From: Hysterium pulicare CBS 123377
Taxonomy: Eukaryota; Ascomycota; Dothideomycetes; Hysteriales; Hysteriaceae
DNA: 40,394 nt
NCBI GenBank assembly: GCA_000467715.1
Contig: AJFK01000114.1
Location: forward strand, 1-40,394
Reading direction: 5' to 3'
The notes beneath the pieces are model-generated. The model was not told the origin of the DNA. It was given only the letters and a program-made list of their open reading frames with translations, and did no database searches. Below are positions 11,895 through 23,083 of the stretch, piece after piece (position 1 is the first letter of the stretch; each line of letters begins with the position of its first letter). The position numbers were made by a program, and so were the translations under genes.

Positions 11895-14800
11895 CGAACA
11901 GCGATGCATTTCCGCTTCCGGGTTGGCTCAACATCTGCGAAAGCTCAGTGATCTTTATCTCAGATCAGATATGATCGCTGGGCAAGGTTCTTGGAGCTTG
12001 ATGCTCAAAGCGAAGGAAGAGCCGAGACCATTTGCATCCATGCTCCCATCATTTCATATATGTATTTCATACTACTGTCTATGATTGGCCAGAAATATAC
12101 GCTGAGTTCCACATCCGAACTTGTTCTCCTGCGTGCGCTAACGGAACGCTGACCACCCGCCCCAGATAATCGGAAATCAGAAAGAGTGCAAGATTGAAGG
12201 AAGAGGATGCAGGTACTGGGGTATAGCTGTCCAAATGCAGGACAGCGATCACGACAGCTGTCAAGTCACGGTAGTACGAGCCGTACCTCATGTGCATGCG
12301 CCTTCGCTTGTTCAGTACCGGGCTTCCATTCCTTCAACCTCAAAGCGAACCTTGGCCAAGGCTGGGAGCATTATCGGTCGTGCCGATATCATGAGCCATC
12401 GCAATCCTGCCGTTGTGGTCGCCATGTCTCAGATTCCCAGTCGATAGCAGCTGAAGCCACGGCCTCGCGGCGTCCTGAGCGTCCTTGAGCAATTCCGCAA
12501 TCTCCACTCTCACAACACCAAAAGATTATCTCGACCTATATCACGAGATCTGGCGCCGCGGCTGTAACACGCCATGGCTACCATAACCAAGGTTCAGCGC
12601 TCAATGACACATGCCATTTGGGTGACAACGGAAGGGAGACGGCCTCAAGCCACTGATGCGTTGATATCTATGGCTTCATATTTCAAATTGTTTAGGAGGT
12701 CTCAAATCCTTCGACCTGCATATGTGGAGTAAGCAGCCTCCTCCAGCGGACCGGGCCACAGTCTACGGGCTGAGGCAGCAGAACCGATGCGCCATGACAT
12801 GCAAGAAACACTCCACAAGTCTGTTAACGAACGACCGAACGGACTCTCAGCCCTCTCACGTATTCTCCACATGTGGAAGATTTGGAATTGTTTTTCGACC
12901 TGGGGCGGAAGCTTGCTAGCCACATATTCAATTTCCTCACCGCCCCACGCTGGGGCCAATGAGAGCACATTCACCCCCTTCTTGCTCCCTTTTAGCCTAA
13001 TTCCCAAAACGGACGCACATCAAGCTCCCAGGCCCTTGCGGGAAGATGCCTGCCATCCTTATAACGACCCCAGGCGAATATGGCATTTTGGACCAACGGG
13101 GACTACGGAGGACCCCAGCACAACCTTAATTCTTCCCCACAGCGCCGATCCTGCGCCTCGCTACTGTATTGCGAGGAACGCCTCTCGACTAGTCCAGCCT
13201 GACAGCGGGCGCGAGAGATACACAACGGGCGCGTGTGCGTGGGCGTGAGCGTTGCGTGCGCGCTGCAAGATTTTCCTCGTCGCAACCATGGATATGATGC
13301 GTATTTCTCTCAGGCGAACTTGGATTTGGGGACGAAACGTCTTTGTGGAGAGCCGGGAAGAAAATGCCAGGTGCACAATTTTACCATTGCATTCAAGCAA
13401 CGCATTCAAGCATCACCAAGAAAAGCCCAACCTACTGCAAAATGGCCTAGCATATGTACATAGGTACATACATGTACCATCGTCATTCTTTTGCGGTGGC
13501 GTTTTTTTAGCATGCTCCACTTGCTACGCACCTACCCTTCCAACCTTCCACATCTCATTAAAAACCTGCTTCTAGAAAATTGCACATCGTAGATCTCCAC
13601 CTCCACAAGAATCTTCTTTTTCATCTATCATGGTCGCAGCTTCATTTATTTTTTGGCGTCTTTGCGGCCACACAGCATGGACCCACTTGCCCGTCCGCTT
13701 GAGTCTAACGAAGCCCACTGTAACCTTCTCCCCCCCAATTCTCAAATTGTGGCTTCCTTGAACCCAGCTTCTGTGATTGTAGTAGTTAGGCTTGTACATG
13801 TTTTTGGCTTGGTCTTCATTCTTGTCCGGCGGAGCGGAGCGAGAGTGGTCCCGCTCAAAATGCGAAAACAAAGGAAGAGACATTATTGTGGAGGAGTGCG
13901 AGATTGGTCGCTGGCCACGTTGTTGTGATTGGCGATCGGATCACTTGACGTGGACTTGACTTTTCGCTCCCAATCCAATCTGTACATTTCCTAGCTTGGA
14001 AAGACAAGTGGAGGTCGCGCTCTCTCTCTCTCCCTGTGTGTGGAGGCGGAGACTGGAACTGGGGGGTTGGACTGGCCTTGCAGCAAAGCAGGACAGGGAA
14101 GATGAAGGCAGGCAAGTGCAAGCAAGCCAGCAGCCCTGCCAAGATGGCATAACTGGATTGGACGGGATCAGCGTTTGGGGAAATCGCTGGGAAATTCTGA
14201 AACATGGTGCTTTTTGGGCAGCTACGCGGTTTGGTTGGCAGACAATAGATCTTAGGAGATGTGATGTATCTCCTTGTAACTCCAGCGTACCAGTCTTCGA
14301 GACTACCGAATGTAGAAGTATTCATGTGTTTTTGGTGCTGCTATATCTAATGGGTATATATAATATGGCCGAAAGGATCGAGTCAAACCCCCTGACCCTT
14401 CCGTAGTGTGTATGCGTTTGAGAAGTTTAAGTAGGTAGTAATGTGTGTATATGCATGTTTTCCCCGGCTTTCCGCCTCTGCTCTCCGAGCGCGCGCGCTT
14501 AATAAGTGTAGGGATGGGGTATGTGATGAAACATTAACAAGATGGGGCCCTGTACCATAGTACCAGAGATCAATGAAACACAAATCAGTTCTTTTGAGAG
14601 AAGAATAAAGAGGAAAATTGGCCCGCGAGGCCGGATACATAAAACTCCTTTCCAGTAGCCCGTCTATCGCTCGTTGGTGGAATGTGGAGAAATATGAAAA
14701 TGTCAAACGCGTTTTAACTCCTTTGTTGCGAACCATGAATATCGATAGACCGCGCCGCCACCCCGACCGTGGTTCATAACAAACAACCCGAAACAGTAAT

Positions 14801-15062
14801 GTGATAATGATGTGATTGTCCCTATCACTTTGCCACCCAAAGCCAACATCCGTCCCCAAACGCCGCCCAGTTGCGCCCAAGGCCCTAAGGAAAACTCTCA
14901 AACAGAACGGAGTAATGGAGATATGTAGAACGATCAAGGATTTTACAACAATGCTAATGAGGTTTTGTGGAATGATAAGTGACATGTGATAAGGAAGTAA
15001 TATGTACGTTACGTTTTGGGTGTCATAATTCGTTGGAAACTAGGCTGCGTATCAACCTCGTG
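11895..15062. other. Gene-poor interval downstream of xlnR
   Basis: No supported gene. The longest frames (ATG 12787-13248 plus, 153 codons; ATG 14985-14383 minus, 200 codons) show no domain, biased composition or splice-supported extension. Bases 11881-11943 encode a lone C-x2-C-x12-H pattern. A short CT then GT microsatellite lies near 14021-14041. The part left of 15231 presumably includes the xlnR 3' UTR. Confidence 0.5.
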
Positions 15063-15228
15063 ATGGCTCTTCTTGATGTCCGCATGTACTGTTTGACCTA
15101 GGTAATACGGTCCTAGAGGAGTATCTGGCACTTAGGGGACACCAAAAAAATTGTGCGCATAGCCTTCTGTTATTGAACGCGGGAGGAAATCGAGCCCGGA
15201 ATCTAACGAATTATGACACCCATTATGG
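15063..15228 (+). repeat. Direct repeat copy B, abutting the xlnR stop codon
   Basis: Partner of 11734-11894 in the same orientation. Similarity ends within a few bases of the xlnR stop (15231-15233), so the unit forms the immediate 3' flank and probably the 3' UTR of that gene. It carries an AAAAAAA run absent from copy A. Confidence 0.5.
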
Positions 15229-15230
15229 TT

Positions 15231-18200
15231 TCAAAGAGCAAGGCCTGTTCCATCTCCAGTCCATCGGTAGAGAGCAAGTACCTCACGGCGTCGAAGCTGT
15301 TGTTCGCCGAAGTCGTCGAGAACGCGGCCGCGAACCTGGGCTAACGCAGAGCGCATGACTTTGCGGAAATTTCGCTGTTGTTCGGTTAGCATGATGTCAC
15401 TTATCTCGGCTGAATTGGGAAATATCGTGGAGGCTGGACGGCCACTGTCGGCTCAATTGAACTTACCTGATACTCAGTATTGAGCGTAACAACACATGCT
15501 TCATGCGCTCGTACGATTGTCTCACACGCCTTGACAACGTTAGGACTCGCCTCGCCTTGGAGTTTGTCGGCTATTAAGAGAAGCAGGAAGCTTCCCTGGA
15601 GCAGGTAAATTCCGAAGAAAAACGGCATGAAACTAAGATCGGGATCGTGTTCGAGAATCTCGCTGATCGCCTCTGCGGCTGATACCGCATGCCCTGTTGC
15701 TGAGATGAAGGACTGTGAGGATATCCAGAGGTCGTTATCGTCCAGAAGGGCGATGGGGTCCCACTTCCCATTTAGCAGAATGTGAAGGGTATGCATCAGA
15801 TGTGTACCGTATGCTACAACAATCTTAGCAAGGAGAACAGATTCTTGAATGCGTGATGATGACGAATTGACCGATCGTGCCGAAGGAGTGCCGCCGACAT
15901 CGTGATGAACAGGCTCGTTGGCCTCGCTGTTGGCCTCCGCTAGGGCTCTTGCTTTGAACTCTTGTAGACTGTCGCCATACGCTTCCAGTTGTCGTGTGAT
16001 TTCGGCAGCGTGATCATCCCAATCAGAACCGTTGCGGAAACGTGTTCCGAATCTGGGGTGGTTTCGAGCGTGGTTCAGGTCGACGATTTCACCGAGTATC
16101 GACATTAGAGGTAAAAAGTATCCGAATATGCTGTGTCCGGTGCATTCAAAGGTTGGACCTCGTCGTCGAAAATATGGGGATGTTGGATCTGAAAACGATT
16201 GAGCTGAGTCCCTATTATAATATTCGCCAGCCTGCCAAAGGGAGTCATCTACCGGTTGAAGAAGGCCATCACACTGTGACTCTGCATTAGAAGCTGTACA
16301 TGTTGGAGCATGGAGACTTCGAAGGTTTACTCACTTCCAAGTCCATTGTGAACAGTGGCCTGTTGTAGCAAAGTGCTAAGTGACGATCCATGGTGTACAA
16401 TAGCCACCACACTCTCCTCCTTTCTTCTCGTTGCTCCTCCGTGACGTTCACCAAATTGTTCTGTGATCCACTGGGCCCTCCCCCATTCATGTGCTGGCCC
16501 AACTCAATGTCGACTTCGCCAGGCGCATCAGCATCATCATCTTCGTTGCGCCCTGCCTCGGGAGGAGGGCTCGTCGGGATTTCCCTTCCGAGTTTCAATT
16601 CCCTCGCTAACGACCATGCAGCGTTCCACCACCGCAGACTAGCAGCCTTGTACTCGCTAGCAGACACGACGATAGCAAGATGCATGTAAGTTGCAACGTC
16701 GTCCAAGCCGCCCGTAGCACCTGGTGTCCCAGAGGACAGCTCTGGCAAGCTTGCTGAGCCGCGCTCCGTGTCCGCTGGCATGCCAAAACCTCCGAGGGCC
16801 ACGCCATTGATAACAGCATTTGTGTATGTTGGGCTTGCTTCACTGCTCGTGGATGAATGAATAAGCGGTTTGAGTAGCCCAATGGTGAGCTCAAGGAGCT
16901 TCTCGCAAATCTTGCCACGTGCTGAAGGTGGAGATGTCAAGTATGGCGAATCGCTTGTTTGGGCACCGATCCAGAGCATGCTTGCAAGTAGCGCTGGACT
17001 GCACACTCTTGGATTGTTTTGTCGAAGAAAAGATCGTTTTCGGAACACATAACCAAGGACGTACGGGGAGATTGGCTGCATGAAAGCCGACGAAGAGCTC
17101 TGAAAGTATAGTTCCAACAAATCACACGCTATTGATAGCGGGATGATGTTGCCTAGATGAGGAACCAACGGTTGTAGCACTGGATATCGCAGTTGCTGAG
17201 AAGCGTTCATGTGCTGTGTGCCAGGATACATGGATGTAGAGGGAGAGGGTAGCGAAAGCCAGCCTGGAGAGCCGTCCACTGGCGAGTTTGCCATGAATCC
17301 AGTCATTGGCGATTCTCCAGTAGGCATTCGGAAAGCATTCGGAGGCGCATGAGTGCTCTGTGGACTGATCATGGAGTAGGGGCTGTCTGAATATTCTTGC
17401 ATGCCGTTCGACGGAATTATAGGATGAGGCAGAACATTGGCGCCATTCTGCATCATAGGGTGTCCATTTGTAGCCGCGGACGGGTGCATGAGATTGCGAT
17501 GAAAATCATCCATCGGACCATAGTCTGGCATTCCTACCATAGCCCCATTACGATCGTGCATTTGCACTCCGTTGCTCGGGATACGAGGAGTTTGCATATG
17601 GACTCCCATACCTTCGTTAGAGCTAGGCATCTGATGAACACCATTTTCTGGTAGGCTGTCAATAGCCCCCATACTCATCGTTCGAGACATAGGGGTCACG
17701 CCGCCGTACATTGCAGACCCATCCATCGTACGGCTGCTTGCCATACTCGCAGACCTCGCAGGGGCCGGAAGGCTAGGTGGTGGGAGATCGGAGAGCGATC
17801 TCTGGCCTTCAATTTTCTCCGAGCCACTAGGGGTCGCGTCGCTCATGTTCTGGTCTGCTGAAGAGAAGGCATTGTTGCCTGTGGATTGCGGACTCCCGTG
17901 ACTGGATTCTCCAGATGGTGGAGCTCCATTCCCTGCTGCTGCGGCGGCGGCTGCAGCCTGTTGCTGAGCGATGTCTTTCCTTGAAGCTTTTCCTCGCTTC
18001 TTACGTTCACGAACGTATTCGCAGGTCAGGCCAAATTCTATTGGCAAGGTCAGTGTCTTCGGAGAGCCACAGCTGGCAATGTCAATATTTCGGTGCAACT
18101 TACCCATACAATGAGCACAAGGAGCTTTCCCGTCGCATTTGGTCCTCAGTTGATTGCATTGATCACACGCCCTGCTAATTCTGCGTCGTACTGGCCCGGA

Positions 18201-18506
18201 GGTTGCAGCTCCTCGGCCAGCGCGTTCGTGAAGCATTGCGTCTCGCTGGCTGCGGGGAGCTGCAGCAATCGGACCATTACCGTAGGGAAGGCGGTGCTGT
18301 TTGATCATGCCCTTGCCATTGGGCAGTACGTGGCGGTTCTGATGGAATTGCAGCGCGTACTGCGAAGTGTGAGCCAGAGTGTCGAGCGGCGACGGGCCCA
18401 TGTGTTGCGACGAGAGATGTTGATGATGGTGGTCGTGGCTGACCAGATTCGGATTTGGCAGATGGCTGAACGCCGGCTGGTACTGATGGAGACTGGCGGA
18501 CATCAT
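15231..18506 (-). CDS. xlnR: XlnR/Xyr1 Zn2Cys6 transcriptional activator of (hemi)cellulase genes
   Basis: Nuclear activator of xylanase, cellulase and D-xylose catabolic genes in filamentous ascomycetes. Exons read 18506-18104, 18037-16335, 16273-15467 and 15374-15231: 1018 residues. The zinc cluster has Cys at about 114, 117, 124, 130, 133 and 140, followed by [19 protein letters not shown] Gln/Ala run and a long Ser/Pro/Met-rich linker come next. The fungal-specific middle domain has [16 protein letters not shown]; the C-terminal half has [19 protein letters not shown] and [19 protein letters not shown]. It ends [19 protein letters not shown], the normal XlnR terminus, so the gene looks intact. 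Introns are 66, 61 and 92 bp. The start is taken at the ATG-ATG pair (18506); the same frame is open upstream to 18677 without ATG, after a TAA, and is treated as 5' UTR. It is the only confident gene in a 15-kb stretch. Confidence 0.95.
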
Positions 18507-18706
18507 GTTGCTAGTTCCCGCGGCCTCGGCCACAGTTGCACCTCGCGCAGGGCCGACTGACTCGGGATGGGAGCGAAAAGAGTGGAAGGGGCGCTGGGGG
18601 AGGTAGGGCGCGGTGCTCGACGGCGAGGGCGAGGGGGTTAGAGGATGTATGTTGGCAACGGCGGATGCTCTCAGCACACAGCGCCGAGTAGCAGAGGTTT
18701 AAAGAT

Positions 18707-18745
18707 GTCAAGTCGAGCAGGTCAAGCAAGTCAAGCAAGTCAAGG
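18707..18745. repeat. Imperfect 9-bp tandem repeat in xlnR leader
   Basis: About three to four imperfect copies of GTCAAGCAA, about 200 bp upstream of the proposed xlnR ATG. Read on the minus strand it would encode a Leu-Asp-rich run, but no gene is supported there. Confidence 0.5.
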
Positions 18746-19236
18746 CTCCGCTCGCTCCTGATGCGGTGTGCCTGAGTACAATATACCTGCGCAGCCGCTG
18801 TCCCTCTCCGCCTTAGCGGAGCTCGCGGGGTATAGCACAGCAGCGAAGTGCTTTGCGTTGCAGGGTGGCCAATACCGGCTGGCATGGCTCGAAGCTGTCC
18901 CATCTCCGGGTCTAGCTGCGTCGCGCGTCAGAATTGTGCTGGGCCACATGGGCGAAATGGCCATGAGGGCTCTCCAGGACCGCGCAGGGTATGCTCCAAA
19001 CGAGATGGCCTGCGCTGCCTGCACAGTTACGCTTCCACGTTGAGCACGGTGCGCGGCGCCTCTGGATCGTCGGTGCCGCGAGCTTGAACGGATGCACCCT
19101 AATGCCTGGACGAGGATGGGGCCCGCAATCAAAACTGATATTGGCTGATCGGTGCGGCCCTGGCCTATATCAGACCGCACCTAAGCCCTCACGCCGTACC
19201 GATGCCGGCTTGACAAGCACCTTTCCGTACCTACGC

Positions 19237-19268
19237 ACCACCATACCACCATACCACCATACCACCAT
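19237..19268. repeat. 8-bp tandem repeat, four perfect copies
   Basis: Four uninterrupted copies of ACCACCAT. A short minisatellite with no evident function, about 730 bp upstream of the xlnR start. Confidence 0.85.
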
Positions 19269-20000
19269 GAGGCCCGTCGACAGCTAACGTCTGGGCGATC
19301 ACGCCCATGTAGAAACATCTCACTGCCTGATTGGCGATTCCTGACCGCGCTCCTTCGACGAAACCACCGTCGGACTGCAAAGGCCATCGCTTGCTTCTGC
19401 CATGGCGTCGTGCTATGCGCTGTTCTCGACATCGTAGTCACGGTACCTCGACGAGCCCTCACGGCTCCTTCACCCCAGCTGCGCTATAGCAGCACTTGGC
19501 TGGTTTTTGCCCGCCACACCTGCCGGTCATACTGCATCCCAGCGAATCGTCCGTCCCGTCGCCAGAGCCTTGCCGGAGATGGTGATCTGCTTGCCCATCC
19601 AAAATTTACCAGCACGATCCGGAGGGCATGAATCAATGCTGTAGAGATCAGATGGGCTTTGTTGCGCACTCCTTGAAGCCTTCCAAAACGCTTCCAGAGC
19701 ACCGTTCGGCGCGACAGGGGCCACACGGTTAGTTGGGATCACCCCGGAAACATGTGGCTTACGTCAAGCAAAAGGGTTTCGCATGATAATGCCGTCCTCA
19801 GGGCTCGGTAATGCATGCTGTTGAGTCCTCCACAATATCAGCGTTCTCGGAGAGTCAGCTGCATTTCAGACGTTGTATGGATGCCAAGCTGGGCCTGGAG
19901 AAGAGGCTTGGAGGGCAAAATCTGGTCTATAATACGGCTGTTATGATATCAGTCCAAGATGTGCGGATGCGGCACGGCCATGTCAGCGTGCCTGGGCCAA

Positions 20001-23000
20001 CGTCTCTTATGAGTGGACGAGTGGCGGGGGTCGCTGCAAGACGGCGGCGCTAGAGCCCATCTTCCCTCCGCCTTCCAACGGCGTTGCCTGCTCCGATCAT
20101 AATCAACTTGAGGTCAGTGTCTGATGACAATGGAGAGACGGAGCTGGTCGGCTTGACCTCATCAGGGCCCCCTGCTACGACAATGAATATGATCTTCGCC
20201 AACCCTGGATAGGACGTCGATAATGTAAAGTAACGGATCGCTCCGCATTTCAACGGTTAGGCCCTTACCTCATTTACTTGACCGCGCTCGTGAGACCTGG
20301 CTCCTTGCTGCAGGAACGTTCAGGTCCATCATTCGAGAAAGGCTTTGTTACTCTGCCGGCAGCATCCCTCCAGACGATCATTAATAAGACGTTATAGTCG
20401 CAAGGACAAGTCCTTCTCCAGAAGTCAGGGCCCTCCTTCCACCAAATTTCCGAAGGGAGCAGTCTTTCCGGGTCTTTCATGGACAGGGGTCTGAAGGAAG
20501 GACGATAGCATAAGTGTGAAGATATGGACGTGAAATTTGCTGAAGGCGGTCACCAATGCTTACAGTATGGGAGCTCCGGGGGTGGAAAGCAACCAGTTCA
20601 TCGAGCTTCCTACGTGGCGCTGGGCAGGTAAGATGGATCCTGAGTCCTAACCCAAGGACGGTTCGGGAACGGGTGGTATTCTCCGCACAGCGCCAGCCTC
20701 ATAGCGAGCGCAGACAAACGACGATGGCAGAGGAGGAGCTTGGAGGTTGCTGAAGTCATGGACACGCTCACGCAGCTGTTCATCGGTAAAGCGGCAGGCG
20801 GACCGGGAAGCTGTTGTGAGGGCCATTCACCGGACAGCAAAAAACGACCAAGAGCCGACCCCAGGTCGAGGATCACTGTCTTGAATCCTGCTAGTCAACG
20901 AGGCTTACCTGATTTTGTTAGCAGACGCATACCGCCTCTCGATACGTAACGGCCCTAAACGGGGCGACATGAACTGCACGTGGATAAGCGAAGCCACCAA
21001 GCTACTAGACGTTGTCGAGCATTTAAGGTCGGCCAATCAGAATATTGACATTCCTCTGCTGCTTCCAAGGCGTGATATCTGTCCAGCGCTGCAGCGTGTT
21101 TTATGCACTCGACGCCACCTGTACATCGTTCGCTCCGATGCCATCTCACCCGTATTACTAGATAGATGCATCTCAAGCGAGGCGGGAAGCGTCTTCGCCA
21201 CCAACTCCACCGATGCCACCTCGCTGAGGACCGCCTTCTAATGGGGGCCATTACTGTCTCACCCTTTTGGTCCAGTGGTGAGAAGGCAGGATGGTGGCCA
21301 GCCTACTAAGGACTTGTGGGTACACAACATCCATGAGACTGCCTGTGGGCTGTTGACCCACGTAAGTAACACCTGAGCAATAATGCGACTCGGTGTGAAT
21401 CGTCCGCTGAAATGAAAGTTCTCAATTGAGACAATGTTGCTCGTCCAGAATTTGGACAAGACAAGGGATCAAGGACCCACACCCCCCTCCATTCTCAAGG
21501 TCGAGGTCGACGACACTCGCAGCAAGTGGGACAACGAGAGTAGACTGCCGTATTTAAACACGGCTCCTCCAGATTGCTTCGGCATTTGTAAGGGGAATAA
21601 ATTTCATGGAGGTTTCGGCATCCAATCAGAAGATATAAAGAGCTGAAATGTATGACATTTACGGGTCCTCAGGCCCGACTCAAATTCGGATCGTGGGTCC
21701 CAACATATTGCTGTGCAGCGACATGCATTTGACTTGCAGTGATCGCGTGGAGTAGAGCCTTTTTCAAGCATCTGAACGTCACAATTTGTACATATTCAAG
21801 TAAGAACCCTCACTTACTCATTGATACCTGCCTGTTCACGTGTATCGCAAAATCCTGCTTCTTTCCGGATTCGTCGCCTCCGCTGCCTCAAACATGAGAC
21901 TTGGCCTCCTGGCGGAGTTGGCTTCGTTGGAAATGGAATAGATCCGAACGATGGGCTTGTTGTGTTACCCTGATGCTGGCTTGAAGCAACGCGTCTTCCT
22001 TACACAGCAAGTTGAATCCGCAGAATAATCTACTTGCTTGCTGTCCGGGTGCGTGATTGTTGCTTGTGAAAACTTTGACAGGCAGTCCATGCAATAGAAC
22101 ATGTAAGTCTCATGGCTTCAACAATTTATCGAGAAACCCGTAACCCATGGGTCTAGCAAGTGTCTGCTCCTATCGATGCCAGTGCTAGGAGACTGCATAG
22201 ATCATTTGAATTCGGTGAAAGGCCATTAAAGCCAGTTGCGCTCATTAAACCTACCCAGAAGGTGCTTAGGTACGCGAAGCGGAAAAACTTGAGCTTACAA
22301 GCAACATATGTGCAACCTACTGTTCCCGATGTTATGACAAAAGATTGACTGAAGACTTCCGCATCGATAGCATGGTTTTGCTGAGCATTTGACGGGTTCT
22401 CTACAACCGTCCCGAGAACAAGACTGGAGAGGTGAAAGCAGTGACTCCGACGGTTTCCCCGGGTTTATTCCTTTTACGAGCACAGTGATCTACTCGAATC
22501 AGCCGTCCCTGTCCTCTAGACACGGCCGAGGTGTCTAACGCCATGTGCTTCTCCATGTGCCTGCTTTTGTGTTCATAAAAATGGATATGGTGTTGAGACT
22601 TCGCGCCCCGCAATCTGCTATTGCGGTTCCCCTCGCTCGTTCCATCATGTGCATGCACGAACAATCTCGCGGTCCTTGTCGTGACCCTGATATTGAGACA
22701 TGTGGGGTACATACGGTGGTCAATCTCACCTGGTTGACAGCGGCGGATCCGGGAGCAGTGGCCACCAACATCCATTTCAAGCAGCGCGTGTGGACGTCGT
22801 TATCGAGAAAGCCCAACTCAGATTGCGACGATGATCTCGTTTGTGGTATATTGCCGCTGAAGTCACCTGGCACGTAGCTGTATGTGTATGTACAGGAGAG
22901 GGCGTTCATTGCCAAGCGGCATTCCAGGGCGCTATTCCAATCCAGTCATGTGGCGCGCGATTAACGTCACCGGCATCGGCCAGAAATGAAGTCGCGATGG

Positions 23001-23083
23001 GTTGCCAAAATTAACTGTCACAGAACATTGGTGCCCTCACTACAGCAATACGAAAATTAATACATTCCCGGTCGCTCTTCAAC
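20001..23083. other. Gene-poor interval between xlnR and aldehyde dehydrogenase
   Basis: No intact gene is supported over 3 kb. A minus-strand ATG frame at 20480-20274 (MKDPERLLPSEIWWKEGP, then DFWRRTCPCDYNVLLMIVW) has unusually protein-like composition but no partner exons were found. The plus frame at 20917-21241 lacks an ATG. The last few hundred bases should hold the aldehyde dehydrogenase promoter. Confidence 0.5.

Larger units (their letters stand above)
18507..20000. promoter_or_regulatory. Upstream region of xlnR, GC-rich, no gene seen
   Basis: This should contain the xlnR promoter and 5' leader. It is GC-rich with many chance open frames on both strands (for example 18740-19180 minus) that have no recognisable domain. 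Two small tandem repeats lie here (18707-18745, 19237-19268). I could not assign binding sites with confidence. Confidence 0.5.

Noticed and set aside
12787-13248. 153-codon plus ATG frame
   Set aside because: No recognisable motif or leader, composition drifts along the frame, and no neighbouring exon fits.
14383-14985. 200-codon minus-strand ATG frame downstream of xlnR
   Set aside because: No domain, no splice-supported partner, and it may overlap a long xlnR 3' UTR; length alone is not enough.
15173-15358. Plus-strand frame overlapping the xlnR end
   Set aside because: Most of it is antisense to the last xlnR exon, which ends in the conserved [12 protein letters not shown] terminus.
18507-18677. 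N-terminal extension of XlnR
   Set aside because: The frame is open upstream but has no ATG before the TAA, so it would need a non-ATG start; treated as 5' UTR.
18740-19180. 146-codon minus frame upstream of xlnR
   Set aside because: GC-rich region opens several overlapping frames on both strands; none shows conservation features.
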